Assembly: GCF_001663815.1 (NCBI RefSeq)
Contig: NZ_CP016027.1
Coordinates: 2,119,001-2,183,000, forward strand
Length of the DNA stretch: 64,000 nt
DNA from: Halothiobacillus diazotrophicus
Lineage (GTDB): Bacteria > Pseudomonadota > Gammaproteobacteria > Halothiobacillales > Halothiobacillaceae
Direction: 5' to 3'
Below are positions 20,116-29,284 of this stretch, one piece after another. Position 1 is the stretch's first letter. Every line of letters starts with the position of its first letter. The translations under genes and the position numbers were made by a program. Below the pieces are notes generated by a model. That model did no database searches. It was not told the origin of the DNA and saw only the letters and a list, made by a program, of their open reading frames with translations.

Positions 20116-20910
20116 TCAGCCTTTCAGGGCATTGCCGATGCCTTTCAGCATCGCATGGGTCACCTTGGGGTTGGCGGCGATCAGGTTGCCCGTCGTCATG
20201 AAGTTTTCCGTGCCGTCGAAGTCGATCACGACCCCGCCCGCCTCGCGTACCAGCAGTACGCCTGCCGCAATGTCCCAAGGCCGAAGGCCGAACTCCCAGT
20301 ATCCATCCAGACGTCCGCTGGCCACATAAGCCAGATCCAGCGCGGCGGAACCTGCGCGTCGGATACCGGCCAGCGGGCCGTGCAGCGCCAGGAAGGTTTT
20401 CAGATACAGGTTCACATCCTGTTCCGGGCGGAAGGGGAAGCCCGTTCCCAGCAAAGCGCCTTCCAAGTTGCGCAGACCAGCGACGCGGATGCGCCGGTTG
20501 TTCAGATAGGCGCCGCCACCGCGTTCCGCCGTGAACAGTTCCTGATTGGTCGGGTTGAACACCACGCCCAGTTCGATGCGTCCCTGGTATTCAAGCGCAA
20601 TGGACACCGCGTAGTGCGGCAGGCCATGCAGGAAGTTCGTCGTGCCGTCGAGCGGGTCGATGATCCACCGGTAGTCGCTCGTGGCGTTGCCGGTATCGCC
20701 GGACTCTTCGCCCAGAAAGTGATGATCCGGGTAGGCGCGTTTCAGAATGTCTATAATCGCGTGCTCGGCCTGGTGATCCACCTCACTCACGAAATCGTTC
20801 CGGCGCTTGGCCTCGATGGTCAGATCCGGAATATGGTCCGTGGCGCGTGAAATGACATTACCGGCGGCGCGGGCGGCTCGAACCGCCATGGTGAGCATGG
20901 GATGGGGCAT
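20116..20910 (-). CDS. suhB: Inositol-1-monophosphatase family protein SuhB
   Basis: Mg2+-dependent phosphatase fold (264 aa) that in E. coli also acts in rRNA transcription antitermination. Metal-binding motifs are visible: EESGD (the EExxG region), DPLDGTTNFLHG and the C-terminal WDIAAGVLLVREAGG. It is divergent from trmJ with a 96-bp gap, the same pairing seen in many gammaproteobacteria. Confidence 0.95.
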   Translation of the reverse strand: MPHPMLTMAVRAARAAGNVISRATDHIPDLTIEAKRRNDFVSEVDHQAEHAIIDILKRAYPDHHFLGEESGDTGNATSDYRWIIDPLDGTTNFLHGLPHYAVSIALEYQGRIELGVVFNPTNQELFTAERGGGAYLNNRRIRVAGLRNLEGALLGTGFPFRPEQDVNLYLKTFLALHGPLAGIRRAGSAALDLAYVASGRLDGYWEFGLRPWDIAAGVLLVREAGGVVIDFDGTENFMTTGNLIAANPKVTHAMLKGIGNALKG

Positions 20911-20962
20911 AATGGCGTATCAACACATTTACTAAAGTAGGTCGGAAAAGTTCGAACCTATC

Positions 20963-20979
20963 ATTATACCTGTGACAGG
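20963..20979 (-). promoter_or_regulatory. Candidate suhB promoter with a palindrome in the spacer
   Basis: On the minus strand TATAAT (20963-20968) lies about 53 bp before the suhB start codon. Directly upstream of it is the palindrome CCTGTGACAGG (20969-20979), within the -10/-35 spacer. The -35 is poor. The palindrome could be an operator; no regulator is identified. Confidence 0.4.
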
Positions 20980-21006
20980 GTTGATTATCCGGAAAAATAT
21001 CGCGAC

Positions 21007-21846
21007 ATGAAGCGCAGCGCTCAGGAAACAGCATCGGATTACGTCGGGCGGCAATTGGACCGGATACAGGTCGTGCTGTGCGGCACCAGCCACTCGGGTA
21101 ATCTCGGCGTGGTGGCCCGAGCGATGAAGAACATGGGCCTGAGTCGTCTCGTTCTCGTGGCGCCTAAGGCCGAGTTGGACGCGCAGGCATTATCGACGGC
21201 CAAGCACGCTGCGGATATTCTTCATGCGGCCCGCATCGAACCGGACCTGAGCGCCGCGCTGGGTGATTCCGTCGCCGTTTGGGCAACCAGTGCACGAAAG
21301 CGCGAGTTACAGTTGCCGGTGTTTGATGCGCGCACGGCCGCGCAAAGTATCTGTTCCGATTTGGCGCGGGATGGCGGCGTGATCAGTATCCTGTTTGGCG
21401 CGGAGCGTACCGGACTGACGAATCAGGAGCTGGCATCGGCACAGCGCCTGATCGAAATTCCTGCTAATCCGACGTATCCCGTGCTGAACCTGGGGCAGGC
21501 GGTTCAGATCGTGTCCTACGAGCTGTTCATGGCTGGCTTGCTGGGTGACGGGCACGCGGCGACTGTGGCGGGGGATGTCGACGAGGATCCGGATTGGGCG
21601 TCCATGGCCGAACTGTCGGCGTTCGAGACCCGTCTGGCCGACGCACTGGATCGCACGGCCTTTTTCGTGCGGGGCGCCGAGTCGGCCGAGGAGATCGCGC
21701 AGAACCGTCAGCGATTGCTGTCTCGCGTGCAGATCCTGTTTCGGCGGGCAAGGCCGACCCGAAATGAATTGGCCATTCTTCATGGCATGATCCGGGCATT
21801 GGCCATCGAGCCGCCGTCCCTTAAGAATTCGAGGCAAGCATCATGA
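21007..21846 (+). CDS. trmJ: tRNA (cytidine/uridine-2'-O-)-methyltransferase TrmJ
   Basis: SPOUT-family 2'-O-methyltransferase acting on nucleotide 32 of tRNA (279 aa). The knotted SAM site is formed by [32 protein letters not shown] and the C-terminal [22 protein letters not shown]-terminal helical extension of about 100 residues fits TrmJ rather than TrmH. The stop overlaps the cysE start (ATGA). trmJ-cysE-iscR is a known gammaproteobacterial order. Confidence 0.94.
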   Translation: MKRSAQETASDYVGRQLDRIQVVLCGTSHSGNLGVVARAMKNMGLSRLVLVAPKAELDAQALSTAKHAADILHAARIEPDLSAALGDSVAVWATSARKRELQLPVFDARTAAQSICSDLARDGGVISILFGAERTGLTNQELASAQRLIEIPANPTYPVLNLGQAVQIVSYELFMAGLLGDGHAATVAGDVDEDPDWASMAELSAFETRLADALDRTAFFVRGAESAEEIAQNRQRLLSRVQILFRRARPTRNELAILHGMIRALAIEPPSLKNSRQAS

Positions 21847-22676
21847 ATCTGTGGCAACGTGTCCGGGAGGACATCGATGGCGTATTTGCCCGGGATCCGG
21901 CTGCGCGCAGTCGTTTCGAGATTGCCCTGACCTATCCCGGTATCCACGCGATCTGGTGGCACCGCCTCGCCCATGCCCTGTGGGGCTGGCGACTGCGACT
22001 GCTGGCAAGACTGGTCGCGGGGTTGGGGCGCTGGTTGACAGGCATCGAAATCCATCCGGCGGCCAAGATCGGTCGGCGCTTCTTCATCGATCATGGCATG
22101 GGGGTCGTAATTGGCGAAACCGCAGAAATCGGCGATGACTGCACCCTGTATCACGGGGTGACGCTGGGCGGCACGCACTGGTCCGCGGGGAAGCGGCATC
22201 CGACCCTGGGTGATGGCGTGGTGATCGGAGCGGGGGCGAAGGTGCTCGGCCCCATCGTGCTTGGAGACGGCGTCCGGGTGGGGAGTAATGCCGTCGTACT
22301 CAAGGATGCGCCGGCGGGTGCCACGTTGGTGGGTATTCCGGCGCGCATCGTGGGGCGGCGGCCGGAGATCAGTGCGCAGCAGGCCCGGATCGCGGAACGG
22401 TTGGGTTTCGATGCCTATGGCATGGCTCAGGACATGCCGGACCCGGTGGCCGAGGTCGTCGACCGTCTGCTGGACCACGTTCAGGCGGCCGATGAGCGTC
22501 TGATGGCGTTGACTCAGCGTGTCCGAGCCTTGCAGGAGGCGACCGGGCTGGCGCAGGATGCGGATGTGGGGCAGGAGGATCGACCGTTGCCGAGTCTGGC
22601 CGGTTGCCACCTGGCAGATGACGAACAGGCGATTGGTTGCCCGACGCCGGATAGCGGGACCGAAAAGCAGGCGTAA
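21843..22676 (+). CDS. cysE: Serine O-acetyltransferase
   Basis: Makes O-acetylserine for cysteine synthesis (277 aa). An N-terminal helical domain is followed by a left-handed beta-helix of hexapeptide repeats from about residue 65 ([22 protein letters not shown]...) and catalytic His residues in DHGMG and YHGVTLGG. After about residue 175 it has an extra hydrophilic tail to residue 277, not needed for catalysis. It starts within the trmJ stop, so the two are probably translationally coupled. Cysteine supply links to iron-sulfur assembly, matching iscR downstream. Confidence 0.94.
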   Translation: MNLWQRVREDIDGVFARDPAARSRFEIALTYPGIHAIWWHRLAHALWGWRLRLLARLVAGLGRWLTGIEIHPAAKIGRRFFIDHGMGVVIGETAEIGDDCTLYHGVTLGGTHWSAGKRHPTLGDGVVIGAGAKVLGPIVLGDGVRVGSNAVVLKDAPAGATLVGIPARIVGRRPEISAQQARIAERLGFDAYGMAQDMPDPVAEVVDRLLDHVQAADERLMALTQRVRALQEATGLAQDADVGQEDRPLPSLAGCHLADDEQAIGCPTPDSGTEKQA

Positions 22677-22836
22677 TCGTTCGGGGCTTGGTCGTACGGA
22701 GCCTGGGTTCGAAGCGCGGGAATGCCACGGTTCCCGATGCGTAGCGCATACGTGCGGCATTTAGGGTTGTGACTGCCCGGGATGGCGCGGCGCGGGTGCA
22801 TCGGGTCGAGCGAAACATGATACGGGAGTTAGAGTA

Positions 22837-23337
22837 ATGAGGCTGACGACGAAAGGGCGTTATGCGGTAACGGCCATGTTGGATCTGGCCATTCACGACC
22901 GGGGCGAACCGACGGCATTGGCGGATATCGCGGAGCGCCAGGGGCTTTCCCTGTCTTACCTTGAGCAGTTGTTTGCACAGTTGCGCCGAGCCCGTTTGAT
23001 CAAAAGCGTCCGGGGGCCGGGTGGCGGTTATCAGTTGGCGCGACCGGCTTCGGAAATCAATGTGGCGGAGGTTGTCGTGGCGGTCGACGAGGAAGTGGAC
23101 GTCACCCGCTGTGGCGGCAAGGGCGATTGCCAGGATGGTCACAAGTGCCTCGCCCATGACCTCTGGATGGGGCTTTCCCAGCAAATTCACAGTTTTCTCT
23201 CCGGCATACATCTCTCCGAGCTGATTACGAATCCGGATTTGCTCGATGTGTCCATGAAGCAGGATGCCGTGTTGAGCGCCAATCGGGAGCGCGATCAGGC
23301 CATCAATCTTCGTGGCGCCAGAGTGCGTCACAAATAG
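22837..23337 (+). CDS. iscR: Rrf2-family [2Fe-2S] regulator IscR
   Basis: Winged-helix regulator (166 aa) with N-terminal [18 protein letters not shown] as in IscR. The recognition-helix region is [13 protein letters not shown], and three clustered cysteines ([13 protein letters not shown]) plus a following His ligate the [2Fe-2S] cluster. In E. coli it represses isc and activates suf when the cluster is lost. Unusually, no iscS/iscU follows: the next gene encodes a PRC-barrel protein. The isc genes must lie elsewhere. A 160-bp upstream gap may hold its promoter; no clear IscR site was recognised. Confidence 0.92.
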   Translation: MRLTTKGRYAVTAMLDLAIHDRGEPTALADIAERQGLSLSYLEQLFAQLRRARLIKSVRGPGGGYQLARPASEINVAEVVVAVDEEVDVTRCGGKGDCQDGHKCLAHDLWMGLSQQIHSFLSGIHLSELITNPDLLDVSMKQDAVLSANRERDQAINLRGARVRHK

Positions 23338-23653
23338 CTATCTCCCTGGGGGAGATCTCCCTGTCGATGCTTGGTTTCGTGCCGGGCCTGTCGTTGCGCT
23401 CCTCAAGTCTCTCGACATGTCTCTCTGCGTGTCGAGCGTGGGCATGTGCCTAACTGTCCGCCCATTTTAGTTCGAATAAGATTCTTCTATTGCCCGATAG
23501 CGCCTTGCAATACCCGAGTTCTGTTCTACGCTTAGCTGCAGCTCGCAATAAAACCCATGGCTACGGAATTGGATTTGCGAGCGATCCTGGGTCAGGCAGC
23601 TAGCCAGGCTCTTGCCTAAGGCGATTCGTCGCCCGTAACGAGAGAGGTACCTG
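23338..23653. other. Intergenic region between iscR and the PRC-barrel gene
   Basis: 316 bp without a credible gene. It contains a hairpin just after the iscR stop (23340-23356, ATCTCC/GGAGAT), a second hairpin (23411-23436, CTCGACA/TGTCGAG) and a sigma-S-like -10 element further on. A 64-codon frame on the minus strand has no ribosome-binding site or recognisable sequence and is discounted. Confidence 0.55.
23526..23535 (+). promoter_or_regulatory. Sigma-S-like extended -10 element
   Basis: CTACGCTTAG resembles the RpoS consensus CTAYRCTTAA, about 120 bp before the PRC-barrel gene. Both downstream genes belong to families often induced in stationary phase or osmotic stress, which fits, but the match alone is weak evidence. 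Confidence 0.35.
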
Positions 23654-24199
23654 ATGAACACAATGATTCAAAAGACCACGATTGCTGTTGCCCTTTGCGG
23701 CGCCATTGCTTTCACCGTGTCCCCCTTGGCCGATGCGGCCGAGGGGCTTTACTCAACCAAGGCGCTGATGGGGGCCGAAGTCTATGTCGCGGATGGCAAG
23801 CACCGGGAAATTGGTGAGGTAAGCAACATCTTTCTGGATGAAAACATGAGGGTTGCGGGGGTGGTCGTCACCACCGGTGCCGTGCTGGGGCTGGGCGGCA
23901 AGGACGTCTATGTCCCTGCTGGTCAGTTTTCCGTGAAGACGGAACACGCCACGCAACTGAACGGTGTTGCCTACAAGGTGTATGTCGATGCAACCGAACA
24001 GGGCGTTGGCAAGTTTCCGGTTGTGGATCAGGACTGGTGGTCGACGACCAAGCGGTCCGCGGCCCATGCCTGGGAAAAGACCAAATCCGGCCTGAAGAGC
24101 GGATGGGAAGGCGCCAAGCATGTCACGACCAAGGCCTATGACGCGACGAAGGATGCGGCGGAAGATGCCGTGGATGCCGTCAAAGACAAGACGAAGTAA
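23654..24199 (+). CDS. Exported PRC-barrel protein with LEA-like amphipathic tail
   Basis: 181 aa. A signal peptide (residues 1-28, ending ADA-A) is followed by a PRC-barrel-like domain (about 33-115, with GAEVYVADGKHREIGEVSNIFLDE). A C-terminal region of about 45 residues is built of Ala/Lys/Asp/Glu/Thr 11-mer-like repeats (AWEKTKSGLKSGWEGAKHVT..., AYDATKDAAEDAVDAVKDKTK), as in LEA or YtxH-type stress proteins. It is probably periplasmic; a role in envelope or desiccation/osmotic stress is inferred from the tail and neighbour. The ATG at 23654 lies 8-15 nt after GAGAGG. It is followed by a small DUF1328 gene, likely co-transcribed. Confidence 0.8.
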   Translation: MNTMIQKTTIAVALCGAIAFTVSPLADAAEGLYSTKALMGAEVYVADGKHREIGEVSNIFLDENMRVAGVVVTTGAVLGLGGKDVYVPAGQFSVKTEHATQLNGVAYKVYVDATEQGVGKFPVVDQDWWSTTKRSAAHAWEKTKSGLKSGWEGAKHVTTKAYDATKDAAEDAVDAVKDKTK

Positions 24200-24238
24200 T
24201 CACATCATCACTATCTGTACGGATGTAAGGAGATCGCT

Positions 24239-24403
24239 ATGTTAAGTTGGGCTCTGATCTTTTTTATCATTGCAATTATCGCAGGTGCGCTGGGGTTCTT
24301 CGGGATCGCCGGGACGGCTGCCTGGGTTGCGAAGGTACTGTTTGTCGTCTTCCTGATTATGTTCGTCATTTCTCTGGTGGCGGGGCGTCGCCCCAGGGTG
24401 TGA
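24239..24403 (+). CDS. DUF1328 (YtjA-like) small membrane protein
   Basis: A 54-aa hydrophobic protein, [19 protein letters not shown] at the N-terminus and ending VAGRRPRV. Two transmembrane helices (about residues 3-22 and 28-48) and the segment [10 protein letters not shown] match the DUF1328/YtjA family, whose function is unknown and which often accompanies stress genes. TAAGGAG lies upstream of the ATG at 24239. A strong terminator follows at 24459, closing a two-gene unit with the PRC-barrel gene. Confidence 0.87.
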   Translation: MLSWALIFFIIAIIAGALGFFGIAGTAAWVAKVLFVVFLIMFVISLVAGRRPRV

Positions 24404-24458
24404 TCCCGGGTGGCCCTGGCGCGGGGTCCGTTTTCCTGCGCCCGGGTCGTTGCGTCGG

Positions 24459-24483
24459 AAGGCCGGATCGCTCCGGCCTTTTT
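24459..24483 (+). terminator. Rho-independent terminator after the PRC-barrel/DUF1328 unit
   Basis: Stem AAGGCCGGA/TCCGGCCTT with loop TCGC, followed by TTT: a canonical intrinsic terminator separating the stress unit from ndk. Confidence 0.88.
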
Positions 24484-24618
24484 CGTTGGTGATCGGTATG
24501 GATGGGCGCATGGTGCAGTCGTGGATTGTTGCGCGCCAAACCGGTAAACTCTCGCCTCTTCAGAATTTTCATAAAATCCCAGTTTTACTGATCTTTTGTT
24601 CGCCTTAGGAGAATAGCC

Positions 24619-25044
24619 GTGGCCGTTGAACGTACCCTGTCGATTATCAAACCCGATGCCGTTGCCAAGAATGTGATCGGCAAAATCATTACCCGTTTCG
24701 AAGACGCCGGTCTGGCGATCGTTGCCGGCCGAATGATGCAACTGAGCCGTGAGCAGGCCGAGGGCTTTTACGCCGTGCATCGCGAGCGTCCTTTCTTTGG
24801 CGAGCTGGTCAGCTTCATGATCTCCGGTCCGGTATTCGTCCAGGTGCTCGAGGGCGAGAACGCCATCCTGAAGAACCGGGACCTGATGGGCGCGACCGAT
24901 CCGAAGAAGGCTGCGCCGGGCACCATTCGTGCGGATTTCGCGGACTCCATCGACGCGAATGCGGTACATGGTTCCGACAGCGCCGAAAACGCCGCGATCG
25001 AGATCGCCTACTTCTTCAAGCCTGAAGAAGTCACCTCGCGCTGA
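24619..25044 (+). CDS. ndk: Nucleoside diphosphate kinase
   Basis: Transfers gamma-phosphate between nucleoside tri- and diphosphates via a phosphohistidine (141 aa). N-terminal [12 protein letters not shown] and the active-site His in [16 protein letters not shown] are diagnostic. The start is GTG at 24619, preceded by AGGAG at about 9 nt. It heads the conserved ndk-rlmN-pilF-rodZ-ispG-hisS-yfgM-bamB cluster; rlmN starts 2 bp after it. Confidence 0.97.
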   Translation: MAVERTLSIIKPDAVAKNVIGKIITRFEDAGLAIVAGRMMQLSREQAEGFYAVHRERPFFGELVSFMISGPVFVQVLEGENAILKNRDLMGATDPKKAAPGTIRADFADSIDANAVHGSDSAENAAIEIAYFFKPEEVTSR

Positions 25045-25046
25045 TC

Positions 25047-26222
25047 ATGACGCGCACCATCGAGGTCGATGCACTGCCCGCCGCGGTTGATTCGGGTGCC
25101 GATGCCCGAGTCAACCTGCTGGGCCTGACCCCGCAGCAATTGCGGGCGTGGTTTACCGAGCTCGGCGAAAAGCCGTTCCGGGCCACTCAGGTGCTGAAGT
25201 GGGTTCACCAGCGTCGGGTCAGCGATTTCGATGAGATGACGGACCTGGCCAAGAGTCTGCGCGACAAGCTCAAGGACTTGGCCTGCGTCCGTGCACCGGG
25301 TGTCCGACTGGATCAGGTATCCAGCGACGGCACCCGCAAATTCCTGCTCGAGTTGGACGGCGGCGGTTCCGTGGAGATGGTGTACATCCCCGAGGACGAT
25401 CGCGCCACCTTGTGCATTTCCTCCCAGGTGGGCTGCTCGCTCGCCTGCACCTTCTGCTCCACGGGGCGGCAGGGGTTCAACCGCAACCTGACCACGGCGG
25501 AAATCGTCGGCCAGTTATGGCTTGCGGAACGTTTGATCGACCGCTCGGTCAATCATAATCGGGCGATCAGCAACATCGTCTTCATGGGTATGGGCGAGCC
25601 GCTGCTGAACTTCGAGGCGGTGATCAACGCCGCGACGCTGATGCTCGATGACAATGCCTACGGTCTGTCCCGGCGGCGCGTCACCATTTCCACCTCGGGC
25701 ATCGTGCCGGCCATCGACCGGTTGCGCGAACGCCTGCCGGTGTCGCTGGCGATTTCGTTGCATGCGCCGGATGATCCGCTGCGGGACGTACTCGTGCCGA
25801 TCAACCAGAAGTACCCGATCGCCGAACTGATGGCGGCCTGCGATCGCTATGCCGAGGTCGTGCCCCATGGCGCGATCATCTACGAGTATGTGATGCTCGA
25901 GGGCGTGAACGATGAGCCCGAGCATGCCCAGACGCTGATCCGCCTGCTCGGTCCGCGCAAGAATGCGGTGAAGGTGAACCTCATTCCCTTCAATCCGTTC
26001 CCGGATTCGGGGTATCGGCGTTCGTCCCGGAATCGGATCGAGCGCTTCCGCGCGCTGCTTAAGGGCGCGGGCATCAACACCGTGCCCCGGAAAACCCGGG
26101 GCGACGACATCGATGCGGCCTGCGGCCAGTTGGTCGGGGAGTTCGAGGACAAGGCCCGGCGCCCGCAAAAGCTGGCGCAAATGGGTTTGGCGAAAATCAA
26201 GGTGACAACGGAGGATCGTTGA
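25047..26222 (+). CDS. rlmN: Dual-specificity 23S rRNA/tRNA adenine-C2 methyltransferase RlmN
   Basis: Radical-SAM enzyme methylating A2503 of 23S rRNA and A37 of some tRNAs (391 aa). The cluster motif is [11 protein letters not shown] (CxxxCxxC). The second catalytic cysteine lies in [12 protein letters not shown] near the C-terminus, and [12 protein letters not shown] binds SAM. It is about 25 residues longer at the N-terminus than E. coli RlmN. The stop overlaps the pilF start by one base. Confidence 0.97.
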   Translation: MTRTIEVDALPAAVDSGADARVNLLGLTPQQLRAWFTELGEKPFRATQVLKWVHQRRVSDFDEMTDLAKSLRDKLKDLACVRAPGVRLDQVSSDGTRKFLLELDGGGSVEMVYIPEDDRATLCISSQVGCSLACTFCSTGRQGFNRNLTTAEIVGQLWLAERLIDRSVNHNRAISNIVFMGMGEPLLNFEAVINAATLMLDDNAYGLSRRRVTISTSGIVPAIDRLRERLPVSLAISLHAPDDPLRDVLVPINQKYPIAELMAACDRYAEVVPHGAIIYEYVMLEGVNDEPEHAQTLIRLLGPRKNAVKVNLIPFNPFPDSGYRRSSRNRIERFRALLKGAGINTVPRKTRGDDIDAACGQLVGEFEDKARRPQKLAQMGLAKIKVTTEDR

Positions 26223-27031
26223 TGATGGTTCGTGGAGCTGTGCGTGACGTGTTGCCGATCAAAATCCTCGGGGCCTTCGCCCTGGCTGCGCTGCTGGCCG
26301 GCTGCGCCGGCATGGCCCACCGTGGGAGCGACGATGGGGTCAACCCACGGGACAACCAGACCGAGAACCAACGGGCGGCGCAAATCAATACCGAGCTCGG
26401 CGTCGGGTACATGCACGAGGGGCACATGGATGTGGCCGTCGAGAAAATCCGTCGCGCAATCTACTTCGACGACAATTTTGCGCCCGCGCATCATGCGTAC
26501 GCGCTCATGCTCAATCAGCTGGGCGAAACCGAAAAGGCCGGCGTCGAGTTTGCCAAGGCCTATTCGCTGGATCCGAACAACTCCGATCTCGACAACAACT
26601 ACGCCACCTATCTGTGCGGCCAGAAGGATTACGCACGGGCGCAGAAGCTGTTTGCGCGAGCCTACGGCGATCCGCTCTACAAGACACCGGAGTTTGCCCT
26701 GACCAATTCGGGGGTCTGTTACGAGGCCGAGGGGAACCTCTCGAAGGCCATCGATCAGTACCAGGCGGCACTGAACAAGACCGATGGCTATGGTCCAGCC
26801 ATGCTGGGGCTGGCCCGTGCCTACTATGCCGACGGTCAGTTCCAGAAGGCCGCGACCGCCATGAAAAACTTCGAGCAGACGAACCGCGGGTCGCCCGAGT
26901 CCTTGCAGCTGGCGATCCGAATCGACCGTGCTACGCATGATCAGCAGGCATTGGCCAATCATGTGCTGATCCTGAAGGGGCGTTTCCCGGATTCAGCAGT
27001 GACCAAATGGTATGAAAGCGGAGCGAAATAA
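26222..27031 (+). CDS. pilF: Type IV pilus biogenesis/stability lipoprotein PilF (PilW) with TPRs
   Basis: Outer-membrane pilotin (269 aa from ATG 26222) needed for secretin PilQ multimer assembly. It has a signal peptide with lipobox LLAGC (near residue 24), then about six TPR motifs (for example MHEGHMDVAVEKIRRAIYFDDNFAPAHHAYALM). GGAGG lies 7 nt before ATG 26222; an ATG 3 nt further on is also usable. It sits inside the ndk-der cluster as in many piliated gammaproteobacteria and pairs functionally with the minor-pilin operon at 44-52 kb. Confidence 0.93.
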   Translation: MMVRGAVRDVLPIKILGAFALAALLAGCAGMAHRGSDDGVNPRDNQTENQRAAQINTELGVGYMHEGHMDVAVEKIRRAIYFDDNFAPAHHAYALMLNQLGETEKAGVEFAKAYSLDPNNSDLDNNYATYLCGQKDYARAQKLFARAYGDPLYKTPEFALTNSGVCYEAEGNLSKAIDQYQAALNKTDGYGPAMLGLARAYYADGQFQKAATAMKNFEQTNRGSPESLQLAIRIDRATHDQQALANHVLILKGRFPDSAVTKWYESGAK

Positions 27032-28182
27032 TGAGTCAGGGCCATTCACAGGGTGACCATCAGGAGCCGATTCTTCCACCCCTGACCAGTGATCGACCGG
27101 CGGAAGACGTGCGCAACGAGGAATTTCGACCGGTGCAGAATCTTGGCAAGGCGATCCAGGCTGCACGTATCGCCAAGGACATGACGACGGCTGATCTGGC
27201 GCAGTCGCTGAACCTCGACCTGCGTATTGTCGAGGCCATCGAGGCCAACCGCTTCGAAGATGCGCCCGAGCCGATCTATGTGCGGGCTTACCTCAAGCAT
27301 TGGGCGAGTCTGCTGGATGTGGATGCGCAGTCGTGGATCGATGTCTACAACACGCAGATTGCCCAGGAATCGGGGCAGGACACACGCAAGGTCGGTGCAC
27401 GACCGACGCTGGATGTCATGGCGCATCGCAAATCCAGTCGTACCGTGCATGGCCATAAATCGGGCGGCCGCTTCTGGCGGGTACTGGTCTCGCTGGTTCT
27501 CCTGGGCGGAGCGGCGGCTGTCGTGATTTTTGCCATGCCGACGAGCTGGCAGCAATGGGTCATGGCGCGTCTGGGCGGACATGAGTCCACGACCGTCGTG
27601 AGTGATCGCGCGGTGACGCTCGTGCCGTTGGCGCCACCCGGTACGGAAGTGGCAACGCCATCGACCGCCGCAGGGCCGGGCACAACCGTACCGTTGGCGT
27701 CCCCGTCGACATCCTCCGATGCGGGAAATACGTCACCGGCGCCCGAAACGGGCGACGCTGCGACCGACACGAAGACCATGCTGCCCGCCCTGCCCGCCAC
27801 CCCCCCTGCGGGTGTTTCGGATGAGGCAGCCTCTTCTGACGCGCCCGCTCCGGCCCCTGTGCCGGCGTCGACGGAGCCGACCGAAAGCCCCGCGACGACA
27901 ACGGCCGCGTCGGCGTCCTCCGCCGAGACTGCGCCTGCGGCGGATCTCGAAATCAAGGCGACGTCTGCAGACTGCTGGGTCGAAGTCCGCAATGCGGCCG
28001 GCAAGCGGTTGGTCTACGACGTGCTGAAGAGCGGGGAGACCCGTCGGGTACCCGGTAGCGGCCCGTTCACCGTGGTGCTGGGGAACGCCGCTGCCGTCGA
28101 GGTGCTCTGGAAAGGCGCCCCGGTGAAGCTGGGCGCTCCGAATGCCACGACGGGTGTCGTGCGCACAACGATCGGAGGCTAG
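27031..28182 (+). CDS. rodZ: Cytoskeleton protein RodZ
   Basis: MreB-linked cell-shape protein (383 aa). The N-terminal cytoplasmic HTH_25 domain (about residues 30-95, [23 protein letters not shown]) contacts MreB. One TM helix covers about residues 150-170, followed by a periplasmic Ala/Pro/Thr/Ser-rich linker of about 130 residues and a C-terminal DUF4115 beta-domain ([14 protein letters not shown]). The start overlaps the pilF stop by one base. In some genomes this gene is called pilB-like or yfgA. Confidence 0.93.
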   Translation: MSQGHSQGDHQEPILPPLTSDRPAEDVRNEEFRPVQNLGKAIQAARIAKDMTTADLAQSLNLDLRIVEAIEANRFEDAPEPIYVRAYLKHWASLLDVDAQSWIDVYNTQIAQESGQDTRKVGARPTLDVMAHRKSSRTVHGHKSGGRFWRVLVSLVLLGGAAAVVIFAMPTSWQQWVMARLGGHESTTVVSDRAVTLVPLAPPGTEVATPSTAAGPGTTVPLASPSTSSDAGNTSPAPETGDAATDTKTMLPALPATPPAGVSDEAASSDAPAPAPVPASTEPTESPATTTAASASSAETAPAADLEIKATSADCWVEVRNAAGKRLVYDVLKSGETRRVPGSGPFTVVLGNAAAVEVLWKGAPVKLGAPNATTGVVRTTIGG

Positions 28183-28183
28183 G

Positions 28184-29284
28184 ATGAGTCACATCGCGTC
28201 GCCCACGATTCGTCGCCTGTCGCGCAAGATTCATGTCGGTGCCGTGCCCATCGGCGGCGATGCGCCCATCGCCGTCCAGAGCATGACCAATACCGATACC
28301 TGCGACGTGGCGGCCACGGTGGCGCAGATCCGTGCGCTGACCAAGGCGGGGGCGGATCTGGTGCGCGTTTCCGTGCCCAGCATGGCGGCGGCCGAGGCGT
28401 TCGGCCAGATTCGTCAGCAGGTCGAGATTCCGCTGATCACCGATATCCACTTCGACTACCGGATCGCGTTACGCGTTGCCGAGCTGGGTGCAGACTGCCT
28501 GCGCATCAACCCGGGCAACATCGGCCGTGAGGATCGCGTTCGCGCCGTGGTGGACTGCGCACGCGACAAGGGCATCCCGATCCGGATCGGTGTCAATGCC
28601 GGTTCTCTGGAAAAGGAGCTGCAGCAGAAGTACGGCGAACCGACCCCGGCCGCCATGGTCGAGTCCGCGCTGCGGCATATCGATATCCTGGAACGCCTGG
28701 ATTTCCCCGAATTCAAGGTCTCGCTCAAGGCCTCCGATGTCTGGATGACCGTGATGGCCTACCGGCAACTGGCCGGGCAGATCGAGCAGCCCCTGCACCT
28801 CGGGATCACCGAAGCGGGCGGGCTGCGTTCCGGGGCGGTCAAGTCGGCCGTCGGTCTGGGCATGCTGCTGGCCGAGGGCATCGGCGATACCCTGCGCGTG
28901 TCCTTGGCGGCCGACCCGGTCGAGGAGGTCAAGGTCGGCTGGGATATCCTCAAGTCGCTGCGCCTGCGCAACCGGGGCATCAATCTGATCGCCTGCCCGT
29001 CCTGCTCCCGGCAGGAGTTCGATGTCATCAAGACCGTCAACGCCCTCGAAGGGCGTATCGAGGATATCGATACGTCCATGGACGTGGCGGTCATCGGATG
29101 TGTCGTCAACGGCCCCGGGGAAGCGCGGGAGGCCAGTGTCGGCCTGACCGGCGGCCAGCCGAGCCTGCTCTACATCGACGGCAAGCCGGTGCGCAAGCTC
29201 ACCGAAAATGATCTGGTGGATGGCGTCGAACAGGCCATCCGCGAACACATAGCCCAGCAAAAAATCCCTGTTTCCCATGAGTAA
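28184..29284 (+). CDS. ispG: 4-hydroxy-3-methylbut-2-en-1-yl diphosphate synthase (IspG/GcpE)
   Basis: [4Fe-4S] enzyme of the MEP isoprenoid pathway (366 aa). TIM-barrel part from [29 protein letters not shown]; cluster cysteines in [10 protein letters not shown] and CVVNGPGEA near the C-terminus. ATG 28184 follows GGAGGCTAGG; a longer in-frame start inside rodZ is rejected. The next enzyme of the pathway, ispH, also lies in this window at 39.3-40.3 kb. hisS overlaps its last 8 bp. Confidence 0.97.
   Translation: MSHIASPTIRRLSRKIHVGAVPIGGDAPIAVQSMTNTDTCDVAATVAQIRALTKAGADLVRVSVPSMAAAEAFGQIRQQVEIPLITDIHFDYRIALRVAELGADCLRINPGNIGREDRVRAVVDCARDKGIPIRIGVNAGSLEKELQQKYGEPTPAAMVESALRHIDILERLDFPEFKVSLKASDVWMTVMAYRQLAGQIEQPLHLGITEAGGLRSGAVKSAVGLGMLLAEGIGDTLRVSLAADPVEEVKVGWDILKSLRLRNRGINLIACPSCSRQEFDVIKTVNALEGRIEDIDTSMDVAVIGCVVNGPGEAREASVGLTGGQPSLLYIDGKPVRKLTENDLVDGVEQAIREHIAQQKIPVSHE

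Noticed and set aside
22677-22836. IscR-binding type 1 site upstream of iscR
   Set aside because: I looked for the known AT-rich motif around GACT and found no acceptable match in this GC-rich gap.
23467-23661. 64-codon minus-strand frame between iscR and the PRC-barrel gene
   Set aside because: No ribosome-binding site, overlaps the start of the PRC-barrel gene and shows no known sequence.
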